From positions 1-12,032 of the forward strand of contig DKKT01000046.1 in the NCBI GenBank assembly GCA_002455425.1: a stretch of DNA of 12,032 bases, written 5' to 3'. The stretch comes from Chthonomonas sp. UBA6659 (GTDB taxonomy: Bacteria; Armatimonadota; Fimbriimonadia; Fimbriimonadales; Fimbriimonadaceae). The notes under the pieces were generated by a model. It had not been told where the DNA came from and did no database searches. It saw only the letters and a program-made list of their open reading frames with translations. Below, piece after piece: positions 1 to 6,825 of the stretch (positions within the stretch are counted from its first letter, which is position 1; every line of letters starts with the position of its first letter). The position numbers and the translations under genes are program-made.

Positions 1-70
1 GGCGGTACAGGACTTGAACCTGTGACCCCTACAGTGTCATTGTAGTGCTCTACCACTGAGCTAACCGCCC
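1..70 (-). tRNA. tRNA-Val (anticodon GAC), 3' end cut by the window edge
   Basis: Read on the minus strand, a cloverleaf folds without gaps: acceptor GGGCGGT, D-arm GCTC/GAGC with loop AGTGGTA, anticodon stem CTACA/TGTAG around loop ATGACAC, a 5-nt variable loop, and T-arm ACAGG/CCTGT around TTCAAGT. T33 is followed by GAC, which reads the valine codons GTC and GTT. The visible 3' strand ACCGCC pairs with the acceptor. The last pairing base and the discriminator lie just outside the window, so whether CCA is encoded cannot be seen. The gene diverges from the first protein gene. Confidence 0.94.
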
Positions 71-162
71 GGGGACAAGAATGGTGGCACATCCGGGCTC
101 CGGAACTCAAGGGGCAGACGGGACTGTAGACACCGCGCCACGACAACGGCCATCCTAGCCAG

Positions 163-852
163 ATGCTTGCCTTGCTCGGTGCCCTCGTCTTCGCTTCGGT
201 CCCTCAGGAGGCGGCCAAGCCTGCCGAAGGGATGCGCGTCGTTCAACTGGCGATCCTTGTGGACGGAAAGGTGAAGCCGAGCGCAGCCGAATCCGCAAAG
301 CTCCAAATGGGCCATTTGCAGTTCCTTCAAGGCCTCTGGGAGAAGCGGGCGGCGCTCGTGGTCGGCCCGCTCGAGGAGGGCGGCGAACTCCACGGGATCG
401 TCGTCCTCGACCTCAAGAGCGCTGATGAAGCCAAGAAACTCCTGGCCAAGGACCCCTTCGTCAAGGCGGGGTACCTCGACACCAAGGTCGTTTCGTGGTA
501 CTGCCTGGCGTCGGTCATGCAGAAGGCACCCAAGTTTCTCGACGTCGCTCCGCACTGGTTCTGCATTCTGGAGCGACCGAGCGATGCCCCGAACGTCACG
601 CCCGAGGAAAGCAGCAAGATCCAAGCCGGGCACATGGAGAACATCCAAGCGATGGCCAAGGAAGGGATCCTGCTCCTTGCCGGTCCGCTCGTCGAAGCCG
701 GCGCGTGGCGCGGCATCTTCATCTTCAAGGACGAACCCAAGGAGAAGGTCCTGGATCGGATCGGAAAGGACCCCGCGGTCAAGGCCCGGCGCCTGGAGCC
801 CAAGCTGGTTCGCTGGTACACCGCCAAAGGGTCCTTCGCACCGCTGAAGTAG
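163..852 (+). CDS. Exported protein with two tandem YciI-like (YCII) domains
   Basis: The 229-residue protein starts with a short hydrophobic stretch (residues 2-13, LALLGALVFASV) that looks like a minimal signal peptide. Two homologous halves follow. Each carries the YCII pattern: a His in the first helix (H51, H157), a Gly-Pro turn (G68-P69, G174-P175), and a DP.VKA motif (D97, D203) before a final strand ending in WY. YciI family members are small dimeric alpha-beta barrels of about 100 residues with a proposed His-Asp site, and their substrates are mostly unknown. Two fused copies would form one pseudo-dimer barrel. The family Asp after Gly-Pro is not obvious in either half; Glu or neutral residues stand there. 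The start at 163 is chosen because it provides the signal peptide and follows an in-frame stop at 127; a start at M24 would give a cytosolic protein. No Shine-Dalgarno is visible. The biochemical role is unknown. Confidence 0.85.
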   Translation: MLALLGALVFASVPQEAAKPAEGMRVVQLAILVDGKVKPSAAESAKLQMGHLQFLQGLWEKRAALVVGPLEEGGELHGIVVLDLKSADEAKKLLAKDPFVKAGYLDTKVVSWYCLASVMQKAPKFLDVAPHWFCILERPSDAPNVTPEESSKIQAGHMENIQAMAKEGILLLAGPLVEAGAWRGIFIFKDEPKEKVLDRIGKDPAVKARRLEPKLVRWYTAKGSFAPLK

Positions 853-858
853 CGCGGG

Positions 859-864
859 TACTCT
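859..864 (+). promoter_or_regulatory. Putative -10 element (TACTCT) of a leaderless S9 peptidase transcript
   Basis: TACTCT fits the TAnnnT -10 pattern and ends exactly 6 nt before the ATG at 871, so transcription would begin at or next to the start codon. A GAGG directly abutting the ATG is too close to act as a normal ribosome binding site. No clear -35 is visible. Inferred from spacing shared with 2996-3001 and 3991-3996. Confidence 0.4.
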
Positions 865-870
865 CCGAGG

Positions 871-2907
871 ATGCCCAAGCGACCGATCACTGCCGAGGAT
901 TTGCTGCGCATCGAGTTCGTCGGGGACCCTCAAGTCAGCCCCGACGGGACCCGGATCCTCTTCAGCAAACGCCACATCGTCGCCGACAAGAACAAGTACG
1001 TCGGCAACTTGTTCACCGTCGACGTCGACACCGGCACCGTCACGCAGTGGACGCAAGGCGAGGCCGGGGCGGGGGGAGGCCGCTGGTCGCCCGATGGTCA
1101 GTCGATCGCGTTCGTGGCGGGTCGCGACAAACCGGCTGCGCAAATCTACTTGCTCCCGACGACCGGTGGCGAGGGCCGCAAGCTGACCAGCCTTGCCGAA
1201 GGATCGATCGGCGAGATGCGTTGGTCCCCTGATGGCACCCAGATCGCGTTCACGTTCCGTCCCCAACATGAAGAGTGGACCGAAAAAGCGGCCAAGGAGC
1301 GCGAAGCCAAGGGCCTAAGCACCCCGGCCCGTGTGTTTGACAACGCTTGGTACCGCTTGGATGGAGATGGCTATTTCGGGCCCCAGCGCTTCGCGGTGTA
1401 TGTCGTCGACGTCGCCACCGGAGAGCACCGCCTTGTTTACGATCGGTGCCCGATGGGCTTCTACAGCTTCGATTGGTCGCCCGATTCGAAGGAGCTCGCG
1501 ATCGCCCATACGGTTGCTAAGAACCCCTGGCAAGATAAGCCCGACTCGCAGATCTTCCGGGTCGCCGTCGCCGATGGTCAGGCCTGGAAACTGGAGGGGC
1601 TGCCAAAGGGGGACAAAGGCGGATTGCGATGGTCGCCCGACGGCATGACGATCGCGTACCTCGGCGACGATACCGAGGACGACCCGTGGGGTGTCCGCAA
1701 TGTGAATCTGTTCATCGTCGCCGCCGAAGGGGGCACGCCCCGATGCTTGACACGCGACGATGACTACTGTCTCAGCGTCATGGGGCTCAGCGACACCCGC
1801 GAGGCCTACGGCTACGCGATGGCCGAGTGGACGCCCGATTCGAAGGGACTCTATCTCAGCATCGGTTGGCATGGCGAGACCCAACTCGGATTTGTCGAGA
1901 TCGAACGAAGTCGCGTCGAGCTTCTCTCTCATGGCCCCCACACGCTCACGATTGGGAATCTCAGTGCGAGCGGCGAACGCATCGCGTGCCTGTACGGCAA
2001 CGCGACCCGAGTCAATGAGGTCGCGGTGCTCGACCTCAACAAGCTTCGCGACGGCAACGTCGAAGCACAGGTTCTGACCCACTTCAACCAGGAGTTTCAC
2101 AACCAGATCACGCTCATCGAGCCGGAAGAGGTCTGGATCGAGTCCGAAGGCGGGGTCAAGGTTCAGGCTTGGGTGATCAAGCCGGTCGGCTACCTCGAAC
2201 CGAAGCGGTACCCGGCGGTGCTCGAAATCCATGGCGGCCCCCACGCCCAGTACGGATGGGCGATCTTCCATGAGTTTCAGCTCCTCGCCGCGAACGGCTA
2301 CGTCGTCGTTTACAGCAACCCGCGCGGGAGCAAGGGCTATGGCGAAGCGTTCTGCGCCGCGATCCGAGGCAACTGGGGTGGCCCCGATTGGGAGGACATC
2401 CAGGCGGTGACGCGGTGGATGCAGCACCAACCCTACATTCACCCCGGCCAAATGGGTGTGATGGGCGGCTCCTACGGCGGCTACATGACGAACTGGGTCG
2501 TCGGCCATTGTCAGGACTTCAAGGCGGCAATCACCGATCGTTGTGTGTCGAATCTGGTGTCGATGGCGGGCAACTGCGATTTCCCGATCAACCGAGACGG
2601 CTATTGGCCGGGCCATGCGTGGGGCGATCTCGCCGCGATCACCGAACTTTGGCGTCAATCCCCCATCTCGTACTTCGACAAAGTCGAGACACCGATGCTG
2701 ATCATCCACAGCGAAGGCGACCTGCGATGCAACGTCGAGCAGGCGGAGCAGGTGTTCACGGCGCTTCAGGTCCGTGGGATCGAATCGCGCTTTGTGCGTT
2801 ATCCCGTTTCGACTTCGCACGGGATGTCACGCGGCGGTCCGCCCGACCTTCGGCTTCATCGCCTCGGGGAGATTCTCCGCTGGTGGGAGAAACACCTGAA
2901 GATCTGA
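871..2907 (+). CDS. S9 family serine peptidase (prolyl oligopeptidase / acylaminoacyl-peptidase type)
   Basis: This 678-residue protein has the two-part S9 architecture. Residues 1 to about 430 form a TolB/WD40-like beta-propeller with repeated WSPD(G/S) blades at W72, W118, W202 and W254. Residues from about 431 to 678 are an alpha/beta-hydrolase domain. HGGP (454-457) is the usual oxyanion segment. MGGSYGG (531-537) places the nucleophile at Ser534. HSEGD puts the acid at Asp617, and SHGMSRGG puts the base at His650. Such enzymes cleave short peptides, often after proline or at blocked N-termini, with the propeller limiting access to the active site. There is no signal peptide, so it probably acts in the cytoplasm. 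Length and triad are complete. The exact specificity (dipeptidyl versus acylaminoacyl) cannot be read from sequence; the HG(M/L)SR signature favours the S9C-like group. The gap after the YciI-like gene is 18 bp, but it seems to have its own leaderless start signal. Confidence 0.95.
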   Translation: MPKRPITAEDLLRIEFVGDPQVSPDGTRILFSKRHIVADKNKYVGNLFTVDVDTGTVTQWTQGEAGAGGGRWSPDGQSIAFVAGRDKPAAQIYLLPTTGGEGRKLTSLAEGSIGEMRWSPDGTQIAFTFRPQHEEWTEKAAKEREAKGLSTPARVFDNAWYRLDGDGYFGPQRFAVYVVDVATGEHRLVYDRCPMGFYSFDWSPDSKELAIAHTVAKNPWQDKPDSQIFRVAVADGQAWKLEGLPKGDKGGLRWSPDGMTIAYLGDDTEDDPWGVRNVNLFIVAAEGGTPRCLTRDDDYCLSVMGLSDTREAYGYAMAEWTPDSKGLYLSIGWHGETQLGFVEIERSRVELLSHGPHTLTIGNLSASGERIACLYGNATRVNEVAVLDLNKLRDGNVEAQVLTHFNQEFHNQITLIEPEEVWIESEGGVKVQAWVIKPVGYLEPKRYPAVLEIHGGPHAQYGWAIFHEFQLLAANGYVVVYSNPRGSKGYGEAFCAAIRGNWGGPDWEDIQAVTRWMQHQPYIHPGQMGVMGGSYGGYMTNWVVGHCQDFKAAITDRCVSNLVSMAGNCDFPINRDGYWPGHAWGDLAAITELWRQSPISYFDKVETPMLIIHSEGDLRCNVEQAEQVFTALQVRGIESRFVRYPVSTSHGMSRGGPPDLRLHRLGEILRWWEKHLKI

Positions 2908-2995
2908 GACCGGGCAGTCGCGCCTCGGGGATCTGGACGAAGTGGACTCCTTCGACCCGAACGAGAGTCGGCGCGGAAACAGCGCAAGGTTGGGC

Positions 2996-3001
2996 CATAC
3001 T
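2996..3001 (+). promoter_or_regulatory. Putative -10 element (CATACT) of a leaderless SpoIIM-like transcript
   Basis: CATACT matches TATAAT at the A, T, A and final T positions and ends 5 nt before the ATG at 3007. No Shine-Dalgarno lies between them. The 99-bp gap after the S9 gene otherwise holds only this signal and no convincing terminator. Confidence 0.35.
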
Positions 3002-3006
3002 CGCAC

Positions 3007-3984
3007 ATGCACGAGGCGGAGTTCGTCCAACAGCGAGAGCCCGATTGGAGGCGGCTCAGCGTGCTCTGCGACAAGGCGGACGTCAGTCCGGCGAGGCTCG
3101 AGAGAGCCGAACTGACCGAGTTCGTGCGGCTCTACCGTCGAGCATCAGCGGACCTTGCGTGGGCTCGGAGTCTCTCCGCCAACACCGAGCTCGCCGCGTT
3201 CCTCAATGGCCTCGTCGGGCGCGCCTACGGCATCCTCTATCGCCGTCCCCGGATTCGTCTACTGCCGGCCCTTCAATCGATCCTCGCGACGGGCGCCCAG
3301 GTCGTGCGCCGACGCGCGTGGTTCATCTTCGCGTCCCTTGCGATCTTTCTCTTCGGGATCTTCAGCACCGCGTTCATCTTCGCGACGCGACCGGACCTGA
3401 CCCACTACTTCATTCAGCCCGGTGATCCCAACCTCGAGCACTGGAAAAAGGGCGAGTTCGAGGAGCGAGACGTCTCCACGGCATTCGCGGCAACGGGAAT
3501 GTACAGCACCAACAACCCAACGGTTGCGCTACGAATCGGCACCTTCTCAGCCGCAACCTTCGGTTTCGGAACGTTCTATTTCATGTACGCGAACGGGGCG
3601 CTTCTAGGGGCTTATGGCTATGAACTGGCCCAAGTCGGTCACCTCGACTTCCTCCTGGTCAATGTAGCCCCACACGGGGCGAGCGAGCTCACCGGTGCCA
3701 TCATCGCCGGGGCTTCAGGCTTGGTGCTCGGCTGGGCGATGATCGCACCGGGCCGCCGCTCACGGAGCGACGCCTTGCGGGTCGCGGGCAAGGACGCGTT
3801 CGTTCTCCTCGTCATGTCGGTCGCGATGATGTTCATCGCCGCGCCCGTCGAGGGGTTCTTCAGCTTCAACCCAACAGTCCCGGCGGCAGTGAAAGTCGCG
3901 TTCGCCGCCTTGATGCTCACGGCTTGGCTTCTGTACTGGATCGGCTATGCGCGCGAGCCCCAGACGCCCGAGACCGCGCCCTGA
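3007..3984 (+). CDS. SpoIIM-like (DUF95) multipass membrane protein
   Basis: The 325-residue protein begins with a soluble helical region. Its W..L......D.......ERAEL.EFV.LYR..SADLAWAR pattern (about residues 14-60) is typical of the SpoIIM/DUF95 family. Hydrophobic segments follow at about 105-126, 178-205, 226-248, 264-281 and 296-317. The family hallmark APHGASEL (P222, H223, G224, E227) and the IAGASGLVLG helix are present, as is a conserved Glu near the fourth segment (APVEGFF, E282). In endospore formers SpoIIM belongs to the engulfment machinery. Homologues are widespread in non-sporulating bacteria, often next to RDD-family proteins or MoxR-type operons, with no settled role. Nothing here indicates sporulation, and no RDD partner is present, so only the family and the membrane location are safe. 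The start is chosen at the ATG behind the -10-like hexamer; there is no ribosome binding site. Confidence 0.9.
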   Translation: MHEAEFVQQREPDWRRLSVLCDKADVSPARLERAELTEFVRLYRRASADLAWARSLSANTELAAFLNGLVGRAYGILYRRPRIRLLPALQSILATGAQVVRRRAWFIFASLAIFLFGIFSTAFIFATRPDLTHYFIQPGDPNLEHWKKGEFEERDVSTAFAATGMYSTNNPTVALRIGTFSAATFGFGTFYFMYANGALLGAYGYELAQVGHLDFLLVNVAPHGASELTGAIIAGASGLVLGWAMIAPGRRSRSDALRVAGKDAFVLLVMSVAMMFIAAPVEGFFSFNPTVPAAVKVAFAALMLTAWLLYWIGYAREPQTPETAP

Positions 3985-3990
3985 GCCGGT

Positions 3991-3996
3991 TACAAT
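3991..3996 (+). promoter_or_regulatory. Putative -10 element (TACAAT) of a leaderless M28 peptidase transcript
   Basis: TACAAT is one base from the -10 consensus and ends exactly 6 nt before the ATG at 4003, which would place the transcription start at the start codon. It is the clearest of the leaderless-type signals in the window. It lies only 7 bp past the SpoIIM-like stop codon, arguing for separate initiation rather than simple read-through. Confidence 0.5.
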
Positions 3997-4002
3997 GGAC
4001 CC

Positions 4003-5190
4003 ATGCTCCTTCCGCTCTTGATGGCGATCGCCGAGTCTGATGTCCAGTCGCTGTCCGACGCGGTCGACGCCGCCCGCATGAGGGCGACGGTCGAACGCCT
4101 CGCGGCGTTCCCCACGAGAAACACGCTCAGCCCAGGGCTTACCGAGGCGGCCGAGTGGGTTGCGGCCGAGTTTCGGCGCATCCCGGGTGTCGAAGTCGAG
4201 CTGATGAAGTACACGCTGCCCAAAGGTCGGCGCGTCCCGGAGGATAAAGAAGTCGTGCAAGTGGTCGCCGTGCTCCCGGGAAGGACCTCGCGCCGAATCC
4301 TCGTGGGAGGACACCTGGATTCCCTCAACCTCGAGGTCGAACCGGTCACGGGCCGAGCCCCGGGTGCGAATGACGACGCGAGCGGGGTCGCCCTCACCCT
4401 CGAGATGGCACGGGTCCTCGCGACCAAGAAGTGGGACAACACCTTCGTCTTCGTCGCGTTCAGTGGCGAGGAGCAAGGCTTGAACGGGTCCCGAGCCCTC
4501 GCGACTCGAGCGAAGACGGAGGGCTGGGCGCTCGATGCCGTCTTGAACAACGACACGGTCGGCAGCAGCAAGAACAAAGCCGGACAAGAGGACCGAGAGC
4601 GGGTCCGCGTGTTCAGCGAAGAGTACGACCCGACGCCTCCGAGCGAGACGCGACCGGCCCATAACAGCCGCGAGCTCGCCCGCTTCATCGAGTTCAATGT
4701 GCGCGGCAAGGTCAAGGCTCCGACGGGCAAGCCCTTCGGGGTAAAGCTTGTGTTCCGACGGGATCGATTCGGGCGCGGGGGCGACCACACGCCGTTTGTC
4801 GAAGCCGGGTTCGATGGCGTAAGGTTCATCGAGGTGCACGAGGAGTACACCCGGCAACACTCCCCCGACGATCTGCCCGAGTTCATGGACTGGGAGTATC
4901 TCGCCGCCGTCGCCCGAACAAACCTCGTGTCGATGGTCGCCCTCGGCAACGCGGCGCCGGCCCCGACCGACGTCACCGTCGTTCGCGACCAATCGCACCA
5001 CACCACGATCCGTTGGAAGCCGGCTCCGGGTGCGCAATCCGTCGTCTACTGGCGCGAGACGACCTCGCCGGTCTGGCAGGGGTCGTTCTCTGTGGGTGAG
5101 GCGAACGAGTACGTCGTCAAAGGCATCAACAAGGACGACCATGTCTTCGCCGTGGGCAGTGTCGGCGGCATCCCGGCGATTGCACGCTGA
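4003..5190 (+). CDS. Exported M28 family zinc metallopeptidase with C-terminal fibronectin-III-like domain
   Basis: The 395-residue protein begins with a very short hydrophobic stretch (MLLPLLMAIA) that probably directs export. The M28 catalytic core is complete: GGHLDS gives His104 (metal) and Asp106; GANDDASG gives the bridging Asp124; FSGEEQGL gives Glu156 (general base) and Glu157 (metal); NNDTVG gives Asp184 (metal); RQHSPDD gives His286 (metal). M28 enzymes are mostly aminopeptidases with two co-catalytic zinc ions. Residues from about 320 to 395 form a beta-rich tail with an IRWKPAPGAQSVVYWR motif, resembling a fibronectin type III module of the kind that decorates secreted hydrolases. 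The likely job is trimming peptides outside the cytoplasm. The start codon is set by the -10-like hexamer 6 nt upstream. The stop codon is the first base pair of the hairpin that follows. Substrate specificity is not predictable from this sequence. Confidence 0.93.
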   Translation: MLLPLLMAIAESDVQSLSDAVDAARMRATVERLAAFPTRNTLSPGLTEAAEWVAAEFRRIPGVEVELMKYTLPKGRRVPEDKEVVQVVAVLPGRTSRRILVGGHLDSLNLEVEPVTGRAPGANDDASGVALTLEMARVLATKKWDNTFVFVAFSGEEQGLNGSRALATRAKTEGWALDAVLNNDTVGSSKNKAGQEDRERVRVFSEEYDPTPPSETRPAHNSRELARFIEFNVRGKVKAPTGKPFGVKLVFRRDRFGRGGDHTPFVEAGFDGVRFIEVHEEYTRQHSPDDLPEFMDWEYLAAVARTNLVSMVALGNAAPAPTDVTVVRDQSHHTTIRWKPAPGAQSVVYWRETTSPVWQGSFSVGEANEYVVKGINKDDHVFAVGSVGGIPAIAR

Positions 5191-5222
5191 AGAGTCCCGG
5201 CTCAGACTGAGCCGGGACTCTT
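5190..5222. terminator. Bidirectional hairpin terminator between convergent genes
   Basis: A perfect 15-bp stem (AAGAGTCCCGGCTCA and its exact complement) closes on a 3-nt GAC loop. Its first base is the final A of the M28 stop codon, and its far end is 12 bp from the stop of the converging gene. There is no long T-run on either strand, so it is not a textbook intrinsic terminator, but position and symmetry suit termination or 3'-end protection for both transcripts. Confidence 0.75.
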
Positions 5223-5234
5223 AGGTTCGTGGAG

Positions 5235-5906
5235 TCAGCGTCCCTGGGGTCGGTTGTTGAGTTGGGCGCGGCTTCGCTCGCGAGAGGCCAGCCTCTGTGA
5301 CCAAGTTCGCTCGCATTCGTCCCATGTCACAAAGCCGCGGTCGGGGCCGCAGTACATGCCGCTGACTCCCATGGCTTCCAAACGCACTCGGTCCGCTCGA
5401 AGCCCGTTCAAGTAGGTCCTTGTGATCTCCTTGGGAACGTTTGGATTCTCGCTGCGATCGAGCATTTGCCACGCGTGAAAAAGCGAGTTCTGAACGACGA
5501 GCGATTTGCCTCCTTTTTCCGTGTCGAAGACGGCGACGAGCAGGCTGACGTTCTGCCCGTTCTCAAGACGGCCGCGAACCCCTCCGACACTCTGCGTGGG
5601 AGGTGAGTTGACGAGCTCATAGACCCCGTTCTCGTTGAAGCGAGCAAGTCGCAACCTGGGAGTCACGATCTCGGCGATCAACCGCTCGATCGCAGGAGCC
5701 GGCGTGTGCTCCAGTTCTTCGGGAAGCGCGAACGACGCTACGGTCTTTCCGTCCCCGGCCCGGAGCGCCTCAACTTGTCTCTTAGCATCCCGGATCAGAT
5801 GATCGCGATTCCATAGCGCGTACAAGAATGTCCCCACGACGAGGATTGTCGCGAGGAGGCCGATACGGACCATCCAAACACGTCGACGATCGGGGACGGT
5901 GTTCAC
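5235..5906 (-). CDS. Single-pass membrane protein of unknown function, last gene of the Cys-rich/pseudopilin operon
   Basis: I do not recognise this 223-residue protein. A basic N-terminus (RRRVW) precedes one hydrophobic helix at about residues 13-32, so it should be anchored in the inner membrane with most of the chain outside the cytoplasm. The outer part begins with a helical segment (HLIRDAKRQVEALRAGDGKTVASFALP) resembling the start of small SnoaL/NTF2-like or DUF4878-type lipoprotein domains, followed by beta-rich sequence. That resemblance is weak and not a family assignment. The C-terminal tail carries two cysteines (MYCGPDRGFVTWDEC) and ends in a basic stretch. The start is GTG, sharing GTGA with the stop of the Cys-rich protein gene. 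No Shine-Dalgarno is visible there, which suggests translation coupled to the upstream gene. The operon ends at the shared hairpin 12 bp downstream. Confidence 0.75.
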   Translation of the reverse strand: MNTVPDRRRVWMVRIGLLATILVVGTFLYALWNRDHLIRDAKRQVEALRAGDGKTVASFALPEELEHTPAPAIERLIAEIVTPRLRLARFNENGVYELVNSPPTQSVGGVRGRLENGQNVSLLVAVFDTEKGGKSLVVQNSLFHAWQMLDRSENPNVPKEITRTYLNGLRADRVRLEAMGVSGMYCGPDRGFVTWDECERTWSQRLASRERSRAQLNNRPQGR

Positions 5907-6247
5907 GGGTTAGCACACTCGTAGTGACTTCCTGACCCCGAACAATCTAAGCCTGGCCAGGTTTGACGCTGGTAGATCGCGATGTTCCCTGGGTTGCAGC
6001 TTCCGCCCGATGGATGGTTGCAGTGATACAGAAGCTGCTTACATTGACAGTACACGTTGTCATCGAATTGCATGTTACACGCCGAGATCGTCGTGTATTC
6101 CGACGATGCTTGCGAGCAGGGTGACTTGCAGAATCCGGAACGCTGTGGTCCGCAATTGTCATTGTGCCAACCCCAGGTGCAGATATGGGCTGCAAGGGGA
6201 AGAGACACGATCACGATTAGCATTAGTACAATCATGAACTTCTTCAT
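5903..6247 (-). CDS. Small exported cysteine-rich protein (11 cysteines)
   Basis: This 114-residue protein has a clear signal peptide: KK followed by a long hydrophobic core and SLPLAA, with likely cleavage near residue 20. The mature chain of about 94 residues contains 11 cysteines (23, 32, 40, 44, 57, 67, 69, 76, 84, 102, 111), together with many Asn, Ser, Gly and aromatic residues. Such density implies a small fold held by disulfides outside the cytoplasm, possibly leaving one free thiol. No lipobox is present. I do not recognise the family. Its neighbours, a thioredoxin-like protein and a pseudopilin, are co-transcribed and overlap by 4 bp (ATGA upstream, GTGA downstream). A loose parallel is the methylamine dehydrogenase light chain, a small disulfide-packed exported protein that needs the thioredoxin-like MauD, but no sequence homology is claimed. 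Roles as a structural, adhesive or toxin-like peptide are all open. Confidence 0.82.
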   Translation of the reverse strand: MKKFMIVLMLIVIVSLPLAAHICTWGWHNDNCGPQRSGFCKSPCSQASSEYTTISACNMQFDDNVYCQCKQLLYHCNHPSGGSCNPGNIAIYQRQTWPGLDCSGSGSHYECANP

Positions 6248-6825
6248 GGTTCGACCTCCTCATCGTATCGAAAGTGCCAAGGCGTGTCGTGCCACCAGGG
6301 TTTCGACGTGGGATCACCTCGTCGAATCCTCGTGATGACGTTCCCGGCAAGCGTGATGCCAATGCCACGATTGAGGGAAAGAGGCGTGACCGGGCAGCTG
6401 AGGGCGTGGTTCTGGTCGACGACCAGCATGGCCCGGTCCTTGAAGTCGAGCACATACTTCTTCCACTCCAGATCCGTTGCCGGGGGCTGGACTTTGACGC
6501 CGTACTGGAACGTATAGCCTAGGCTCGGACCGCTACATCGAATGATGTTGACCCCGTGGCATTGAAGGCCGAGCTTCATCGCCGAGATCGTGTGAACGTG
6601 CGGTAAGCCCATCTCAGGCCAAGTTCCGTAGACCCCGTCTCGCCCTTCATCTTGCCGATAAAGAGCAATCGCAAGATGATAGTTCTTCAGATTCTGCGCG
6701 CAGGTCGTTCGGTGTGCGCTTTCGCGGGCCCGAGCGAACACGGGGGTTAGGATTGCCGCCAAGATCGCAAGCACGCCGGCGACCGTTAGAATCTCCAGCA
6801 ATGTGATGCCCCGGCGGCGTCTCAT
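6244..6825 (-). CDS. Type II/IV pseudopilin-like protein with prepilin leader and four cysteines
   Basis: The 193-residue protein starts MRRRRG followed by ITLLEILTVAGVLAILAAILTPVF. This is a classic class III prepilin leader: cleavage after Gly6, N-methylation of Ile7, Glu at mature position 5 (E11), and a hydrophobic helix to about residue 30. The next part (ARARESAHRTTCAQNLKNYHLAIALYRQDEG) matches the prepilin-type proteins abundant in Armatimonadota and Planctomycetes. The globular part holds cysteines 42, 89, 97 and 144 and a Trp/His-rich end (KPWWHDTPWHF). Pseudopilins are processed by prepilin peptidase and assembled into, or held by, an envelope filament system; no peptidase, ATPase or secretin gene lies in this window, so those would act from elsewhere. 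The ATG shares ATGA with the stop of the thioredoxin-like gene and has GAGAAGG a few bases upstream. It could be a carrier or docking subunit for the Cys-rich protein; this is inference. Confidence 0.88.
   Translation of the reverse strand: MRRRRGITLLEILTVAGVLAILAAILTPVFARARESAHRTTCAQNLKNYHLAIALYRQDEGRDGVYGTWPEMGLPHVHTISAMKLGLQCHGVNIIRCSGPSLGYTFQYGVKVQPPATDLEWKKYVLDFKDRAMLVVDQNHALSCPVTPLSLNRGIGITLAGNVITRIRRGDPTSKPWWHDTPWHFRYDEEVEP
6255..6261 (-). promoter_or_regulatory. Strong Shine-Dalgarno (GAGGAGG) of the Cys-rich protein
   Basis: GAGGAGG lies 7 nt before the ATG at 6247, inside the end of the pseudopilin gene. It is the best ribosome binding site in the window and fixes the start of the Cys-rich protein. 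It suggests this small protein is made in greater amount than its operon partners. Confidence 0.8.

Noticed and set aside
61..1269. Minus-strand open frame opposite the YciI-like gene and the start of the S9 gene
   Set aside because: It spans two well-supported plus-strand genes and their gap and reaches into the tRNA; no domain seen.
1315..2820. Long minus-strand open frame (501 codons) opposite the S9 peptidase
   Set aside because: It mirrors a GC-rich gene whose plus-strand translation has a complete S9 fold and catalytic triad; the antisense translation shows no recognisable domain.
3007..3984. Evidence for endospore formation from the SpoIIM-like gene
   Set aside because: The DUF95 family is common in non-sporulating bacteria and no other sporulation gene is in the window.
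3760..5142. Minus-strand open frame opposite the M28 peptidase
   Set aside because: All M28 metal ligands are present on the plus strand; the antisense product is Arg/Asp-rich shadow sequence.
5903..6247. Methylamine dehydrogenase light chain (TTQ-bearing) homologue
   Set aside because: Size, cysteine density and a thioredoxin neighbour are suggestive, but no alignable cysteine pattern, no heavy chain, MauE or MauG-type gene is present, and the leader is not twin-arginine.
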